A DNA stretch of 54,059 nt, taken from the NCBI GenBank assembly GCA_025463265.1, contig JAOBWH010000197.1:1-54059 (forward strand), given 5' to 3'. A program made the position numbers and the translations under genes. The notes beneath the pieces are model-generated. The model worked only from the letters and a program-made list of their open reading frames with translations. It was not told the DNA's origin and did not search any database. The DNA comes from Ilumatobacteraceae bacterium. Lineage in GTDB: Bacteria; Actinomycetota; Acidimicrobiia; Acidimicrobiales; Iamiaceae. Shown here one piece after another: positions 23,997 to 31,642 of this stretch. Within the stretch, counting starts at the first letter, position 1. Every line of letters begins with the position of its first letter.

Positions 23997-25643
23997 TCAG
24001 GTGGCCGTGGCCGTGGCGTCGCCGCCGGCGGGCTGGACCTCGGGGATGCGGCGGGTGAAGAAGAGCGAGATGAGGGCGAGCAGGGCGAGCACGGCGAGCG
24101 CCGTGTCCATGCCTTCGACCCGGGCGGCCCGGTTGGCCTCGATGATCGCCTGTTGGGAAGCCGTGGACAGGTCGCTGTCATCGAGGGCGTCGGACAGCTG
24201 GCTGTCGGAGACGAAGGGGACCCCCGACGCCAGCTCGACGGTCGCCTGCTGCTGCACGGACGCGGGGACGTCGGCGCTGTCGCCGACGCCGGCGATGGCC
24301 GTGGCCGTCAGCACCGCGATCAGGACGGACCCGGCCAGTGCGGTGCCGAGCGAGGCGCCGAGGTTGGTGGCGGTGTTCTGCAGGCCGCCGACCTCGCCGC
24401 TCTGCTCGGTGGGGACCGACGAGACGGTGACGGCGCCGAGCTGGGACGACAGCGCGCCCATGCCGAGCCCGAGCAGCAGCAGGGGGATGGCGACGACGCT
24501 GGCATCGGCGTAGAGGTCGATGCCGCCGATCAGCGAGACGATCCCGAGGAGCATGAGCGCCAGCCCGCAGCGCACCACCCGCCGCGGCGAGGCCGCCGGC
24601 CAGATCTTGGGGACACCCGCTGCCGCCACCAGCAGGGCCACCGAGAGCGGCATGACCCGGAGGCCGGTCTCGATGGCGTTGAGCTCCAGGACGATGGACA
24701 GGAACAGCGGGACGATGAAGAACACGCCGGCCTGGAGCAGGAACTGGAAGAAGAACATGATGAGCCCGCCGACCAGCGGGGGCACCGCCAGCAGCGACGG
24801 GTCCACGAGCGGCTCCTTGCCCAGGCGGATGAGCCGGTGCTGCCACACGAAGAACAGGTACACCACGCCCAGGCCCGCGGCGATCAGCCAGAACGTGGGC
24901 GAGATGCCGAGCAGCTCGGGCCCACCGGGCTTCGGGGTGACCCAGCCCCACTCGCTCGAGCGCAGCACGCCGAACACCGCAGCGCCCAAGCCCACCACCG
25001 ACAGGAAGGTGCTCGTCAGGTCCAGGTGGTGGTGGCCCTCGGCGGGTGCGTCGGCGATTCTCCGCGACAGCACGAGGATGACCAGGACGAGCACCACCTC
25101 GCCGAAGAACACGAGCCGCCAGGTGGCGTAGGTGGTGGCGAGCCCGCCGATCAGCGGTCCGGCGGCGACGGCGATGGCGCCGGCGGCGGCGACCAGCCCG
25201 TAGGCCTTCGGTCGCTCGGCGGGCGAGAAGTTGCCGGCGACGAGCGCGACGACCGCCGGCAGGATCAGGGCGGCACCCATCCCCTCGAGGAACGACCAGC
25301 CGACGATCATCACGCCGAGCGTGGGCGAGGCCCCGGTGACGAACGAGCCGGAGCCGTAGATCACGCAGCCGATGGCGAACGCCTTGCGGCGGCCGATGAT
25401 CGTCCCGATCTTGCCGCCGGTGATCATGAGCGTGGCCATGACCAGCGTGTAGAGCGTGATGGCCGTCTGGATGCCGGTGATGGTGGTGCCGAGGTCGTCG
25501 GCCACCGTCGCCATGGACACGTTCATGACCGAGCTGTCCAGCGTCATGAGGAACTGGGCGGTCGCCAGGGTGATGAGCACCGCGCCGGCCGCGGCGGTCG
25601 CGGTGGCCGTCGCTCGGTTGGGTGTCCCCACGTCGTCGCTCAT
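23997..25643 (-). CDS. MFS transporter, DHA2 (EmrB/QacA-like) family
   Basis: A 548-residue membrane protein with about 14 predicted helices. It begins AVLITLATAQFLMTLDSSVMNVSM, the DHA2 motif D1. Motif A is GGKIGTIIGRRKAFAIG and motif C is in GAIAVAAGPLIGGLATTYATWRLVFF. It should export drugs or metabolites by proton antiport. A long extracytoplasmic loop between the last helices (residues 465-515) is Asp/Ser-rich. An ATG 11 codons upstream (25676) is an alternative; the 25643 start has GGGGACAGGG in front. It is divergent from the LURP-one gene. Confidence 0.92.
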   Translation of the reverse strand: MSDDVGTPNRATATATAAAGAVLITLATAQFLMTLDSSVMNVSMATVADDLGTTITGIQTAITLYTLVMATLMITGGKIGTIIGRRKAFAIGCVIYGSGSFVTGASPTLGVMIVGWSFLEGMGAALILPAVVALVAGNFSPAERPKAYGLVAAAGAIAVAAGPLIGGLATTYATWRLVFFGEVVLVLVILVLSRRIADAPAEGHHHLDLTSTFLSVVGLGAAVFGVLRSSEWGWVTPKPGGPELLGISPTFWLIAAGLGVVYLFFVWQHRLIRLGKEPLVDPSLLAVPPLVGGLIMFFFQFLLQAGVFFIVPLFLSIVLELNAIETGLRVMPLSVALLVAAAGVPKIWPAASPRRVVRCGLALMLLGIVSLIGGIDLYADASVVAIPLLLLGLGMGALSSQLGAVTVSSVPTEQSGEVGGLQNTATNLGASLGTALAGSVLIAVLTATAIAGVGDSADVPASVQQQATVELASGVPFVSDSQLSDALDDSDLSTASQQAIIEANRAARVEGMDTALAVLALLALISLFFTRRIPEVQPAGGDATATAT

Positions 25644-25734
25644 CGCCCTGTCCCCGTCCTCACCGGTCGCCCGCATCGACGCCCCGGGCCGTTCTAGCTG
25701 GCCCGGGTCGCCGATGTGAGCACCCGGACACCGG

Positions 25735-25740
25735 TACGGT
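25735..25740 (+). promoter_or_regulatory. -10 box (TACGGT), leadered type
   Basis: TACGGT lies 28 nt before the ATG at 25769. The leader contains a strong ACGGAGGAG ribosome site. Confidence 0.5.
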
Positions 25741-25768
25741 CGGGCTGATCGCCAACGGAGGAGCAGGC

Positions 25769-26269
25769 ATGGGGTTGTTCAAGCGGGAGAAGACGGTCAA
25801 GTACCAGATGCGGGAGAAGATGATCTCGATCGGCGACGACTACTGGATCGAGGACTCCGACGGGAACAAGGCGTACCGGGTCGACGGCAAGGCCGTCCGG
25901 TTCCGCGACACGTGGATCCTCCAGGACGCGCAGGGCCAGGAGGTGGCCATGATCCGGGAGAAGAAGGTCGCCGTGCGCGACACCATCAAGATCGAGACCG
26001 GCGGCAAGGAGTACAAGGTCAAGAAGGCGCTGGTCGGGATCCGCGACCGGTACGTCATCGAGACCGACGGCAAGAACCTGAAGGCCCACGGCAACATCCT
26101 CGACCACGAGTACGAGATCGAGCAGGACGGCGACAAGGTGGCCGAGGTCTCCAAGAAGTGGTTCCGCCTGCGAGACACCTACGGCGTGGAGATCGACGCC
26201 GATGTCGACCCCGCCCTGATCTTGTCCATCACCGTGGCGATCGACAGCTTCTCGCACGACCACGGCTGA
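25769..26269 (+). CDS. LURP-one-related (YxjI-like) protein
   Basis: A 166-residue protein made almost wholly of short beta strands in the LURP-one/tubby-like barrel: YQMREKMISIGDDYWIEDSDGNKAYRVDG, then VRFRDTWILQDAQGQEVAMIREKK. Repeated strand-turn units (VRDTIKIETGGKEYKVKKA, IRDRYVIETDGKN) run to the end. Family members are thought to bind lipid or sit at the membrane face, but no activity is established. Expressed from a TACGGT promoter with an excellent ribosome site. Confidence 0.88.
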   Translation: MGLFKREKTVKYQMREKMISIGDDYWIEDSDGNKAYRVDGKAVRFRDTWILQDAQGQEVAMIREKKVAVRDTIKIETGGKEYKVKKALVGIRDRYVIETDGKNLKAHGNILDHEYEIEQDGDKVAEVSKKWFRLRDTYGVEIDADVDPALILSITVAIDSFSHDHG

Positions 26270-26297
26270 GGGCCGACGGCTCACGGCTGACGGCGGA

Positions 26298-26315
26298 CCG
26301 GGCCACGTGGCCCGG
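26298..26315. repeat. 18-bp perfect palindrome
   Basis: CCGGGCCAC joined directly to GTGGCCCGG. It lies between the LURP-one gene and its terminator hairpin and could be a protein site or part of a two-hairpin terminator. Confidence 0.5.
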
Positions 26316-26328
26316 ACCCAGGCGCGAC

Positions 26329-26354
26329 GGTGCCCGCCTCGGAGGGCGGGCACC
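26329..26354. terminator. Bidirectional terminator hairpin
   Basis: Perfect 10-bp arms GGTGCCCGCC / GGCGGGCACC with loop TCGGAG. It lies between the convergent LURP-one gene (stop 26269) and SHOCT gene (stop 26394). Confidence 0.75.
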
Positions 26355-26393
26355 ATCGGTGTTCGGACCAGCTCGAGCGAGCCGGTGGACCCG

Positions 26394-26708
26394 TCAGCTG
26401 TTGAGGACCTTGGCCTTCTGCGCGGAGAACTCCTCGTCGGTGAGGATGCCCTGGCTGTGGAGGTCGGCGAGCTGCTTGAGCAGCTCGATCGGGTCCGCAG
26501 CGGGCGCCGCTGCCGGCGGAGGCGGGGGCGGGGGCGGGGCCTGCTGGGCCTGCACGTCTTGTTGGTAGGCGGCGTTGCGGTCGGCGTAGATCTGGGCGTC
26601 GCGGTCGGTGTACTTCTCGGCCTGACGGCGCTGGACCCGGCCGCTCACGGCGGTGGCGGTGCCGGCGATGACGGCGGTGCGGGCGACTCCTCGGAGCAAT
26701 CCTGGCAT
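26394..26708 (-). CDS. SHOCT domain protein
   Basis: A 104-residue protein. The N-terminus (LLRGVARTAVIAGTATAVSGRV) is an amphipathic or weakly hydrophobic helix. A charged middle with repeated Asp-Arg pairs follows, then eight consecutive prolines. The C-terminal SHOCT domain is DPIELLKQLADLHSQGILTDEEFSAQKAKVL. SHOCT domains are short helical hairpins thought to mediate oligomerisation. It follows the DUF6325 gene with 13 bp between; this pair recurs in actinobacteria, so the two proteins may work together. Confidence 0.88.
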   Translation of the reverse strand: MPGLLRGVARTAVIAGTATAVSGRVQRRQAEKYTDRDAQIYADRNAAYQQDVQAQQAPPPPPPPPAAAPAADPIELLKQLADLHSQGILTDEEFSAQKAKVLNS

Positions 26709-26721
26709 GGTCTGGTTCCTC

Positions 26722-27162
26722 TCAGCTGGCCGCGTCAGCGGCGTCGAGCACTTCGATGACGGTGTCGGCGGGGATGCGGGCGGTGGCCACGACCTCGCCG
26801 CCGGCGGAGCGGGCGGCCCGGATGAACGGGATGGCCCAGGTGTTCTCGTAGACGATCAGGGCGGCGACGGTGCCGGGCTCGAGGGCGTTGCCGGCCTCGT
26901 CGACATCATCGGTGCTGAGGAGTCCGGACTGGGCGCCGGAGAAGGCCGTGAAGCTGCCCAGGTGCTCGTTGTCGAGGTCCTCGATGTTGATGCCCCGGAC
27001 GCTGCCGTCGGCGTCCTTCGCCACGACGAGCAGGTCCCAGATGCGGACGGTCCCGGCGTCGACCAGGTCCAGCAGGGCGGCACCGGCCTCGCCGTTCAGG
27101 CGGTCGCCCTGGAACTCGATCAGGACGAAATCGATCGGTCCGTGTACTTCTTCGTCGGTCAC
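26722..27162 (-). CDS. DUF6325 family protein
   Basis: A 146-residue soluble protein beginning MTDEEVHGPIDFVLIEFQGDRLNGEAGAALLDLVDAGTVRIWDLLVV. That is the conserved first half of DUF6325 (related to DUF1269). TVAALIVYENTWAIPFIRAARSAGGEVVATARIPADTV is the second half. Function unknown. The GTG start is preceded by AGAGGA at about 9 nt. The 226-bp gap upstream, to the divergent DUF2252 gene, holds both promoters and a CCCGCC-CA-GGCGGG hairpin at 27188-27201 but no further gene that I can see. Confidence 0.82.
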   Translation of the reverse strand: MTDEEVHGPIDFVLIEFQGDRLNGEAGAALLDLVDAGTVRIWDLLVVAKDADGSVRGINIEDLDNEHLGSFTAFSGAQSGLLSTDDVDEAGNALEPGTVAALIVYENTWAIPFIRAARSAGGEVVATARIPADTVIEVLDAADAAS

Positions 27163-27388
27163 GCGGTCATTCCTCTGCTGGTGTGCGCCCGCCCAGGCGG
27201 GTGAGTGGGTGGGGGGCACCGATCCGTGATCGGCGCTCGTCTGGGTGTCCGCCGGCGGCCGACGTCGCCATGATCGCACGTGCGCTGTGACCACGCGGCG
27301 ACAAGGGTGATCGGCCTGGTAAGAACGTCTCACCCACACGCGGGAGGGCGCTCGATCGTCCGTCGCGCCCGAGGCTCGGAGACCACCC

Positions 27389-28816
27389 ATGCCCACGTCC
27401 GCCGACAACGCTCCGAACCTGGGTGGCAACCTCGTCACCGTCGAGGATCACGTCGCCGTCGGGAAGGCGGTCCGCAAGGCGGTGCCTCGCTCGTCGCTCG
27501 GCCACTGGAGTCAGGCGCAGCGCACGCACGACCCGGTGACCCTCCTGGAGCAGCAGGCCGAGACCCGGGTGCCCGACCTGGTGCCGATCCGCCACGGCCG
27601 CATGTCGGTCTCGGCGTTCGCCAACTTCCGGGGTGCGGCGCTGATGATGGCGGCGGACCTGGCCACCACCCCGAACACGGGGCTCACCGTGCAGCTGTGC
27701 GGTGATGCCCACCTGAGCAACTTCGGTGGCTTCGCGTCACCGGAGCGGAAGCTGGTCTTCGACCTCAACGACTTCGACGAGACGCTGCCCGGCCCCTTCG
27801 AGTGGGACGTGAAGCGGCTCGTCGCCAGCATCGACGTGGCCGGCCGGTCCAACGGGCTGGAGGAGGAGACCCGCCGAGACATGGTGCTGGGCGCGGCGCG
27901 CTCGTACCGGGAGGCGATGGCCCAGTTCGCGGCCATGCGCGACCTGGAGGTCTGGTACTCGTCGCTCGACGTCGAGGCCGTGCTGGGCACGATGCAGGCC
28001 CAAGCCGACGCAGCCCAGCGCAAGCGGGCGAAGAAGGGGCTGGCCAAGGCCCACGGCAAGGACCAGCTCCGAGCCGCCGCCAAGCTCACCGAGCTCGTCG
28101 ATGGGCATCTGCGTTTCATCGACAACCCGCCGCTGCTCGTCTCCGCCGGGAAGCTGTTCGGCGCCGAGGCCGGCGCCAACCTCGAAGACGCCGTGCGCGG
28201 GTCGCTCGACTCGTACCGCGAGAGCCTCAACGCGGACCGCCGGCACCTGCTGGGGCGCTACCGCTTCATGGACCTGGCTCGGAAGGTGGTGGGTGTCGGC
28301 AGCGTCGGCACCCGGGCGTGGGTCGCCCTGTTCGTCGGCCGCGACGATGACGATCCGCTGGTGCTCCAGGTGAAGGAGGCGCAGCGCTCGGTGCTCGAGG
28401 AGTTCCTCCCGGCGTCGGTGTACGCCACGCACGGGCAGCGGGTCGTCGAGGGGCAGCGCCTGATGCAGGCATCGAGCGACATCCTCCTGGGCTGGCAGCA
28501 GACCGACGGGATCGACGGCGTCCGGCGCGACTACTTCATGCGCCAGCTGTGGGACTGGAAGGCCTCGGTCGAGGTCGAGCTGCTGGAGGCGCCGATGCTC
28601 GCCCGCTACGGCGAGCTGTGCGCGTGGACCCTCGCCCGGGCCCACGCCCGCTCCGGTGACCGGGTGGCCATCGCCGCCTACCTCGGGACCGGTGGCTCGT
28701 TCGACAAGGCGATGGCGGCGTTCGCCGGGGCGTACGCGGACCAGAACGACCGGGACCACGCCGCGCTGGTGGCGGCCATCGCCGACGGTCGGCTCCAAGC
28801 CCAGATGGGGATCTGA
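27389..28816 (+). CDS. DUF2252 family protein (kinase-like fold)
   Basis: A 475-residue protein of DUF2252. FANFRGAALMMAADL, LCGDAHLSNFGGFASPERKLVFDLNDFDETLPGPFEWDVKRLV and a late RQLWDWK segment are family blocks. GDAHLSNF and DLNDFDE resemble the catalytic loop (HxxN) and metal-binding Asp of aminoglycoside-kinase-like folds, so phosphotransfer is plausible but unproven. A GGAGACCACCC sequence precedes the ATG. It overlaps the next gene by 1 nt (TGATG), a membrane-bound kinase-like protein. Confidence 0.9.
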   Translation: MPTSADNAPNLGGNLVTVEDHVAVGKAVRKAVPRSSLGHWSQAQRTHDPVTLLEQQAETRVPDLVPIRHGRMSVSAFANFRGAALMMAADLATTPNTGLTVQLCGDAHLSNFGGFASPERKLVFDLNDFDETLPGPFEWDVKRLVASIDVAGRSNGLEEETRRDMVLGAARSYREAMAQFAAMRDLEVWYSSLDVEAVLGTMQAQADAAQRKRAKKGLAKAHGKDQLRAAAKLTELVDGHLRFIDNPPLLVSAGKLFGAEAGANLEDAVRGSLDSYRESLNADRRHLLGRYRFMDLARKVVGVGSVGTRAWVALFVGRDDDDPLVLQVKEAQRSVLEEFLPASVYATHGQRVVEGQRLMQASSDILLGWQQTDGIDGVRRDYFMRQLWDWKASVEVELLEAPMLARYGELCAWTLARAHARSGDRVAIAAYLGTGGSFDKAMAAFAGAYADQNDRDHAALVAAIADGRLQAQMGI

Positions 28817-30246
28817 TGAGCGCGACCGTGGTGGACGGGGTCGAGATCACCGCCTCGCAGCCGGAGCGGGTCACCCAGGCCCCCAGCGACGTGCTGCGCA
28901 TGGCGGTCGCCGTGGTGTCGCTGCTGGTCGTCACCCTCCTGGGTGGGCTCTTCGGCGACGCGGTGGTCGGGTTCGTCGGCGTGCTCCTGCGGGGTCTCGA
29001 CGGGCTCCCCAGCTGGTTCCTCTCGCTGCTCGCCGTGGGTGCCCAGCTCGTCGGGGTCCTGCTCATCGCCGTGGGCCTCGCCGCCGTCATCCGGTCGCGT
29101 GCATGGCACATCCTCCTCGCCGCGCTCATCGCGGCGATCGCCGCCGGCCTGGTCGCCGGGGCGCTCCGGCTGGTCATGGGCGACCCGGACCCATCGGTGA
29201 CCGGCGCCGAGCCGATCGCCGCCATCGGCGGTGGTGGCGGCTGGTCCGCCGGTGCCCTCGCCGCCCTGGTCGCCGTGGTCACGGCGTCGGCGCCGTGGGT
29301 CCCGCGCCGCTGGCGCCGGTTGGGCTGGGCGCTCACCATCGCCGTCGCCGTGGTCCACTTCGTCGAGTCGCCGGTCGCGTTCGACACGCTGCTGGCGATC
29401 CTCGCGGGCTGGGCCACCGGCTCGGCGGTGACGGTCTTCTTCGGCGGACCGCCCCAGCGCCCCACCGGCTCGGGCATCGCCGCCGGCCTGGCTGCGGTCG
29501 GGGTGCCGCTCGCTCGGCTCGAGCAGGCGAGCCTCGACGCCCGGGGGTCCACGCCCTACTTCGCCACGACCGTCGACGGGTCCGAGCTCTTCGTGAAGGC
29601 GCTCGGCGCCGACGAGCGCAGCGCAGACCTGATGTTCCGGATCTACCGGCGCATCCAACCTCGCGACCTGGGTGACGAGAAGGCCGACGCCTCGCTGCGC
29701 CGGGCGGTCGAGCACGAGGCGCTCGTCGCGCTGATGGCGAGCCAGATGGGCGTGCGCACCCCGCGGGTCGCCGCCTTCGCGTCGACCTCGGCGCCCGACG
29801 GCTTCGTCCTCGCCTACGACGCCATCGCCGGCCGGTCGCTCGACCGGCTCGAGCCCGAGGAGATGACCGACGACGTCCTGGCCCTCGTGTGGGAGCAGCT
29901 GGTGCTCCTGCGGTCCCACCGCGTGGCGCATCGCGATCTCCGCCTCGCCAACGTCTTCCTCGCCGACGACGGTGCCGCATGGATCATCGACTTCGGGTTC
30001 TCCGAGGTGGCGGCGTCGGACCTGCTGCTGGCCACCGACCTCGCCGAGCTCACCGCATCGCTCGCCACGGTCGTCGGCCCCCAGCGTGCGCTGGACTCCG
30101 GCCTCGCCGCCGTCGGTCCCGGGGCCATGGCCACCTCGCTCCCGCGCCTCGAGCTCCCGATGCTGAGCGGTGCCACCCGCACCTCCCTGAAGGGACAGCC
30201 CGAACGGCTCGAGCAGCTCCGCACCCTCGTCGCCGCCCTGCCCTGA
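28816..30246 (+). CDS. Membrane-anchored protein kinase-like (APH/ELK fold) protein
   Basis: A 476-residue protein with two halves. Residues 26-215 contain five to six hydrophobic helices (MAVAVVSLLVVTLLGGLFG, AVGAQLVGVLLIAVGLAAVI, HILLAALIAAIAAGLVAGAL and others). Residues 230-470 form a kinase domain: LFVKAL has the ATP Lys, EHEALVAL the helix-C Glu, HRDLRLANVF the catalytic loop (His372) and IIDFGFSE the DFG (Asp near 391). In many actinobacteria this kinase type is fused to an LPG_synthase_TM domain; that domain is not seen here. It is coupled to DUF2252 upstream and convergent with a PAP2 phosphatase. Its substrate is unknown, perhaps a lipid-linked one. Confidence 0.8.
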   Translation: MSATVVDGVEITASQPERVTQAPSDVLRMAVAVVSLLVVTLLGGLFGDAVVGFVGVLLRGLDGLPSWFLSLLAVGAQLVGVLLIAVGLAAVIRSRAWHILLAALIAAIAAGLVAGALRLVMGDPDPSVTGAEPIAAIGGGGGWSAGALAALVAVVTASAPWVPRRWRRLGWALTIAVAVVHFVESPVAFDTLLAILAGWATGSAVTVFFGGPPQRPTGSGIAAGLAAVGVPLARLEQASLDARGSTPYFATTVDGSELFVKALGADERSADLMFRIYRRIQPRDLGDEKADASLRRAVEHEALVALMASQMGVRTPRVAAFASTSAPDGFVLAYDAIAGRSLDRLEPEEMTDDVLALVWEQLVLLRSHRVAHRDLRLANVFLADDGAAWIIDFGFSEVAASDLLLATDLAELTASLATVVGPQRALDSGLAAVGPGAMATSLPRLELPMLSGATRTSLKGQPERLEQLRTLVAALP

Positions 30247-30254
30247 GGGGGCCT

Positions 30255-30854
30255 TCAGTAGAGGATGGCGGTGAGGACGCCCCCGACGAGGAGGCCCGCA
30301 CCCATGCCGGCGGTGACGTCGAGCGGGTTGTGGGCGCCGACGAACACCCGGCCGACCGCGACGAGCCCGGCCAGCACGAAGGGGATGGCGGCGACTCCGG
30401 CATCGAGGTGGCCGGTGAGCACGGTGGCGATGGCGGCCACCAAGATGACGTGACCCGACGGGAAGCTCATCCCCTGCTGGGGGACATCGGCGCCGCGCAG
30501 CCGGGCGCCGGGCTCGCTGGTCCCGGGCCGCTGGCGCACCTCCATGGAGCCCGCGAGCTGCTTGCGGACCAACCGCTCGGCCACCAGCTTGAGCACCATC
30601 GCCAGGACCACGGCCACGGCCACATCCCACGCGCTGAGCGCCAGGGCGATGGCCAGGCCCACCGCGGTCCCCACCACCAGGTTGCCCAGCTGCATCGGGA
30701 GCCACAGCGGGAGGTACAGCCAGTCCGGCCAGCCGTTCACCGCCCGGAAGACCCGGGCCTCGGCGGGCCGGATGGTGGGGAACCGGGCGCCCGCGATCGA
30801 GCCCGCCAGGATGGCGGCCCCTCCCGCTGCGATCGCTGCCCCGGTGACGTCCAC
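30255..30854 (-). CDS. PAP2 family lipid phosphatase
   Basis: A 199-residue membrane protein with about six helices. The three acid-phosphatase motifs can be seen: KLVAERLVRKQ (first, degenerate), SFPSGHVILV (second) and VGRVFVGAHNPLDV (third, with catalytic His and the Arg-x5-His spacing). It would remove phosphate from phosphatidic acid, undecaprenyl diphosphate or a similar lipid. The GTG start lies 8 nt after TAGGTT. Facing the membrane-bound kinase across 8 bp, it may belong to the same lipid or glycan pathway. Confidence 0.85.
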   Translation of the reverse strand: MDVTGAAIAAGGAAILAGSIAGARFPTIRPAEARVFRAVNGWPDWLYLPLWLPMQLGNLVVGTAVGLAIALALSAWDVAVAVVLAMVLKLVAERLVRKQLAGSMEVRQRPGTSEPGARLRGADVPQQGMSFPSGHVILVAAIATVLTGHLDAGVAAIPFVLAGLVAVGRVFVGAHNPLDVTAGMGAGLLVGGVLTAILY

Positions 30855-30862
30855 GAGCGTCG

Positions 30863-30868
30863 AACCTA
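30863..30868 (-). promoter_or_regulatory. -10 box (TAGGTT) of the PAP2 gene
   Basis: TAGGTT on the minus strand with 8 nt to the GTG at 30854, the same hexamer as at the tetR gene (6484-6489). Confidence 0.4.
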
Positions 30869-31127
30869 CGAGACCGGGGGTCGCCGCACGCTCGCTGCTC
30901 CGGGGGAGCGTCGATCGCCCGCACGGGCGGGCCCCATCCCGGCTTGACCAGAACGTGGTCGCGTGATCACACTGACGGCACTCGGTCCCTCCGAGTCGAT
31001 GGCGCCCCTATGGTGTCGTCGGACCATCGCCGCGGGTGGCGAACTCGTTTCAACCGGTGTCGCCCATGCACGAACGGCCCCCGTCGGCACCAGCCGAGGG
31101 CCACGTTGAGACGAAAGGCACTGCTTC
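30869..31127. other. Intergenic region with probable long 5' leader of the SHOCT/PLDc_N gene
   Basis: About 260 bp without a gene. TTGACC occurs near 30945 and TATGGT at 31009-31014; the latter could start a leader of about 105 nt for the gene at 31128. Within that leader GGCCC...TCGGC / GCCGA...GGGCC can fold into a bulged stem-loop with an ACCA loop near 31076-31103. I cannot match it to a known riboswitch class. Confidence 0.35.
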
Positions 31128-31526
31128 ATGCTCGCTTCCGATTTCGGTACCGGCCAGGTCTTCTGGTCGTTCCTCTGGTTCACGATGTTCTTCATCTGGA
31201 TCTGGCTCCTGATCATGGTGTTCTCGGACATCTTCCGCAGCCACGACCTCAACGGGGTGAGCAAGTTCCTCTGGATCTTCTTCATCATCTTGCTGCCGTA
31301 CCTCGGCGTGTTCGTCTACCTCATCGCCCGCGGCCACAAGATGGGCGAGCACGCGATCGCCGATGCCAAGGCGCGTGACGAGGCGGCCCAGGCCTACATC
31401 CGACAGGCTGCCGGGTCCGCCGGCGGGGGCACTGCGGCCGAGCTCGAGAAGCTGGCCGCCCTCCGCGACAGCGGGGTGCTGGACCAGCAGGAGTTCGACG
31501 CCCAGAAGGCCAAGCTGCTCGCCTGA
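31128..31526 (+). CDS. PLDc_N/SHOCT domain membrane protein
   Basis: A 132-residue protein with two transmembrane helices (VFWSFLWFTMFFIWIWLLIMVFSDIF and FLWIFFIILLPYLGVFVYLIARG) in the PLDc_N (phospholipase D nuclease N-terminal) arrangement. A charged linker follows, then a C-terminal SHOCT hairpin, ELEKLAALRDSGVLDQQEFDAQKAKLL. It is probably a small inner-membrane stress protein, a common actinobacterial type with no defined activity. Ribosome site weak (GAAAGG). Confidence 0.87.
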   Translation: MLASDFGTGQVFWSFLWFTMFFIWIWLLIMVFSDIFRSHDLNGVSKFLWIFFIILLPYLGVFVYLIARGHKMGEHAIADAKARDEAAQAYIRQAAGSAGGGTAAELEKLAALRDSGVLDQQEFDAQKAKLLA

Positions 31527-31629
31527 GCACCGACCCATCTGAGGTCCAGCACGGCACGGAGGCCCTCGGGTCTCCGTGCCGTGCCGCGTCCGGGGTCCCT
31601 CCGGGCCTCGCGGACTGTGTCCAGGCGAG

Positions 31630-31635
31630 TACGGT
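31630..31635 (+). promoter_or_regulatory. -10 box (TACGGT) of the RDD gene, leaderless type
   Basis: TACGGT, 7 nt, then the GTG at 31643. The hexamer is the same as at three leadered genes of the window, but placed at leaderless spacing. Confidence 0.55.
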
Positions 31636-31642
31636 CCGTCCC

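Noticed and set aside
28678-30924. 748-codon minus-strand frame across the kinase gene
   Set aside because: Composition is antisense to the DUF2252, kinase and PAP2 genes, with no recognisable domain. The opposite-strand genes have clear motifs.
30869-31127. Known riboswitch in the long leader before the SHOCT/PLDc_N gene
   Set aside because: A stem-loop can be drawn, but I could not match it to any class, including cobalamin, TPP, ydaO or SAM.
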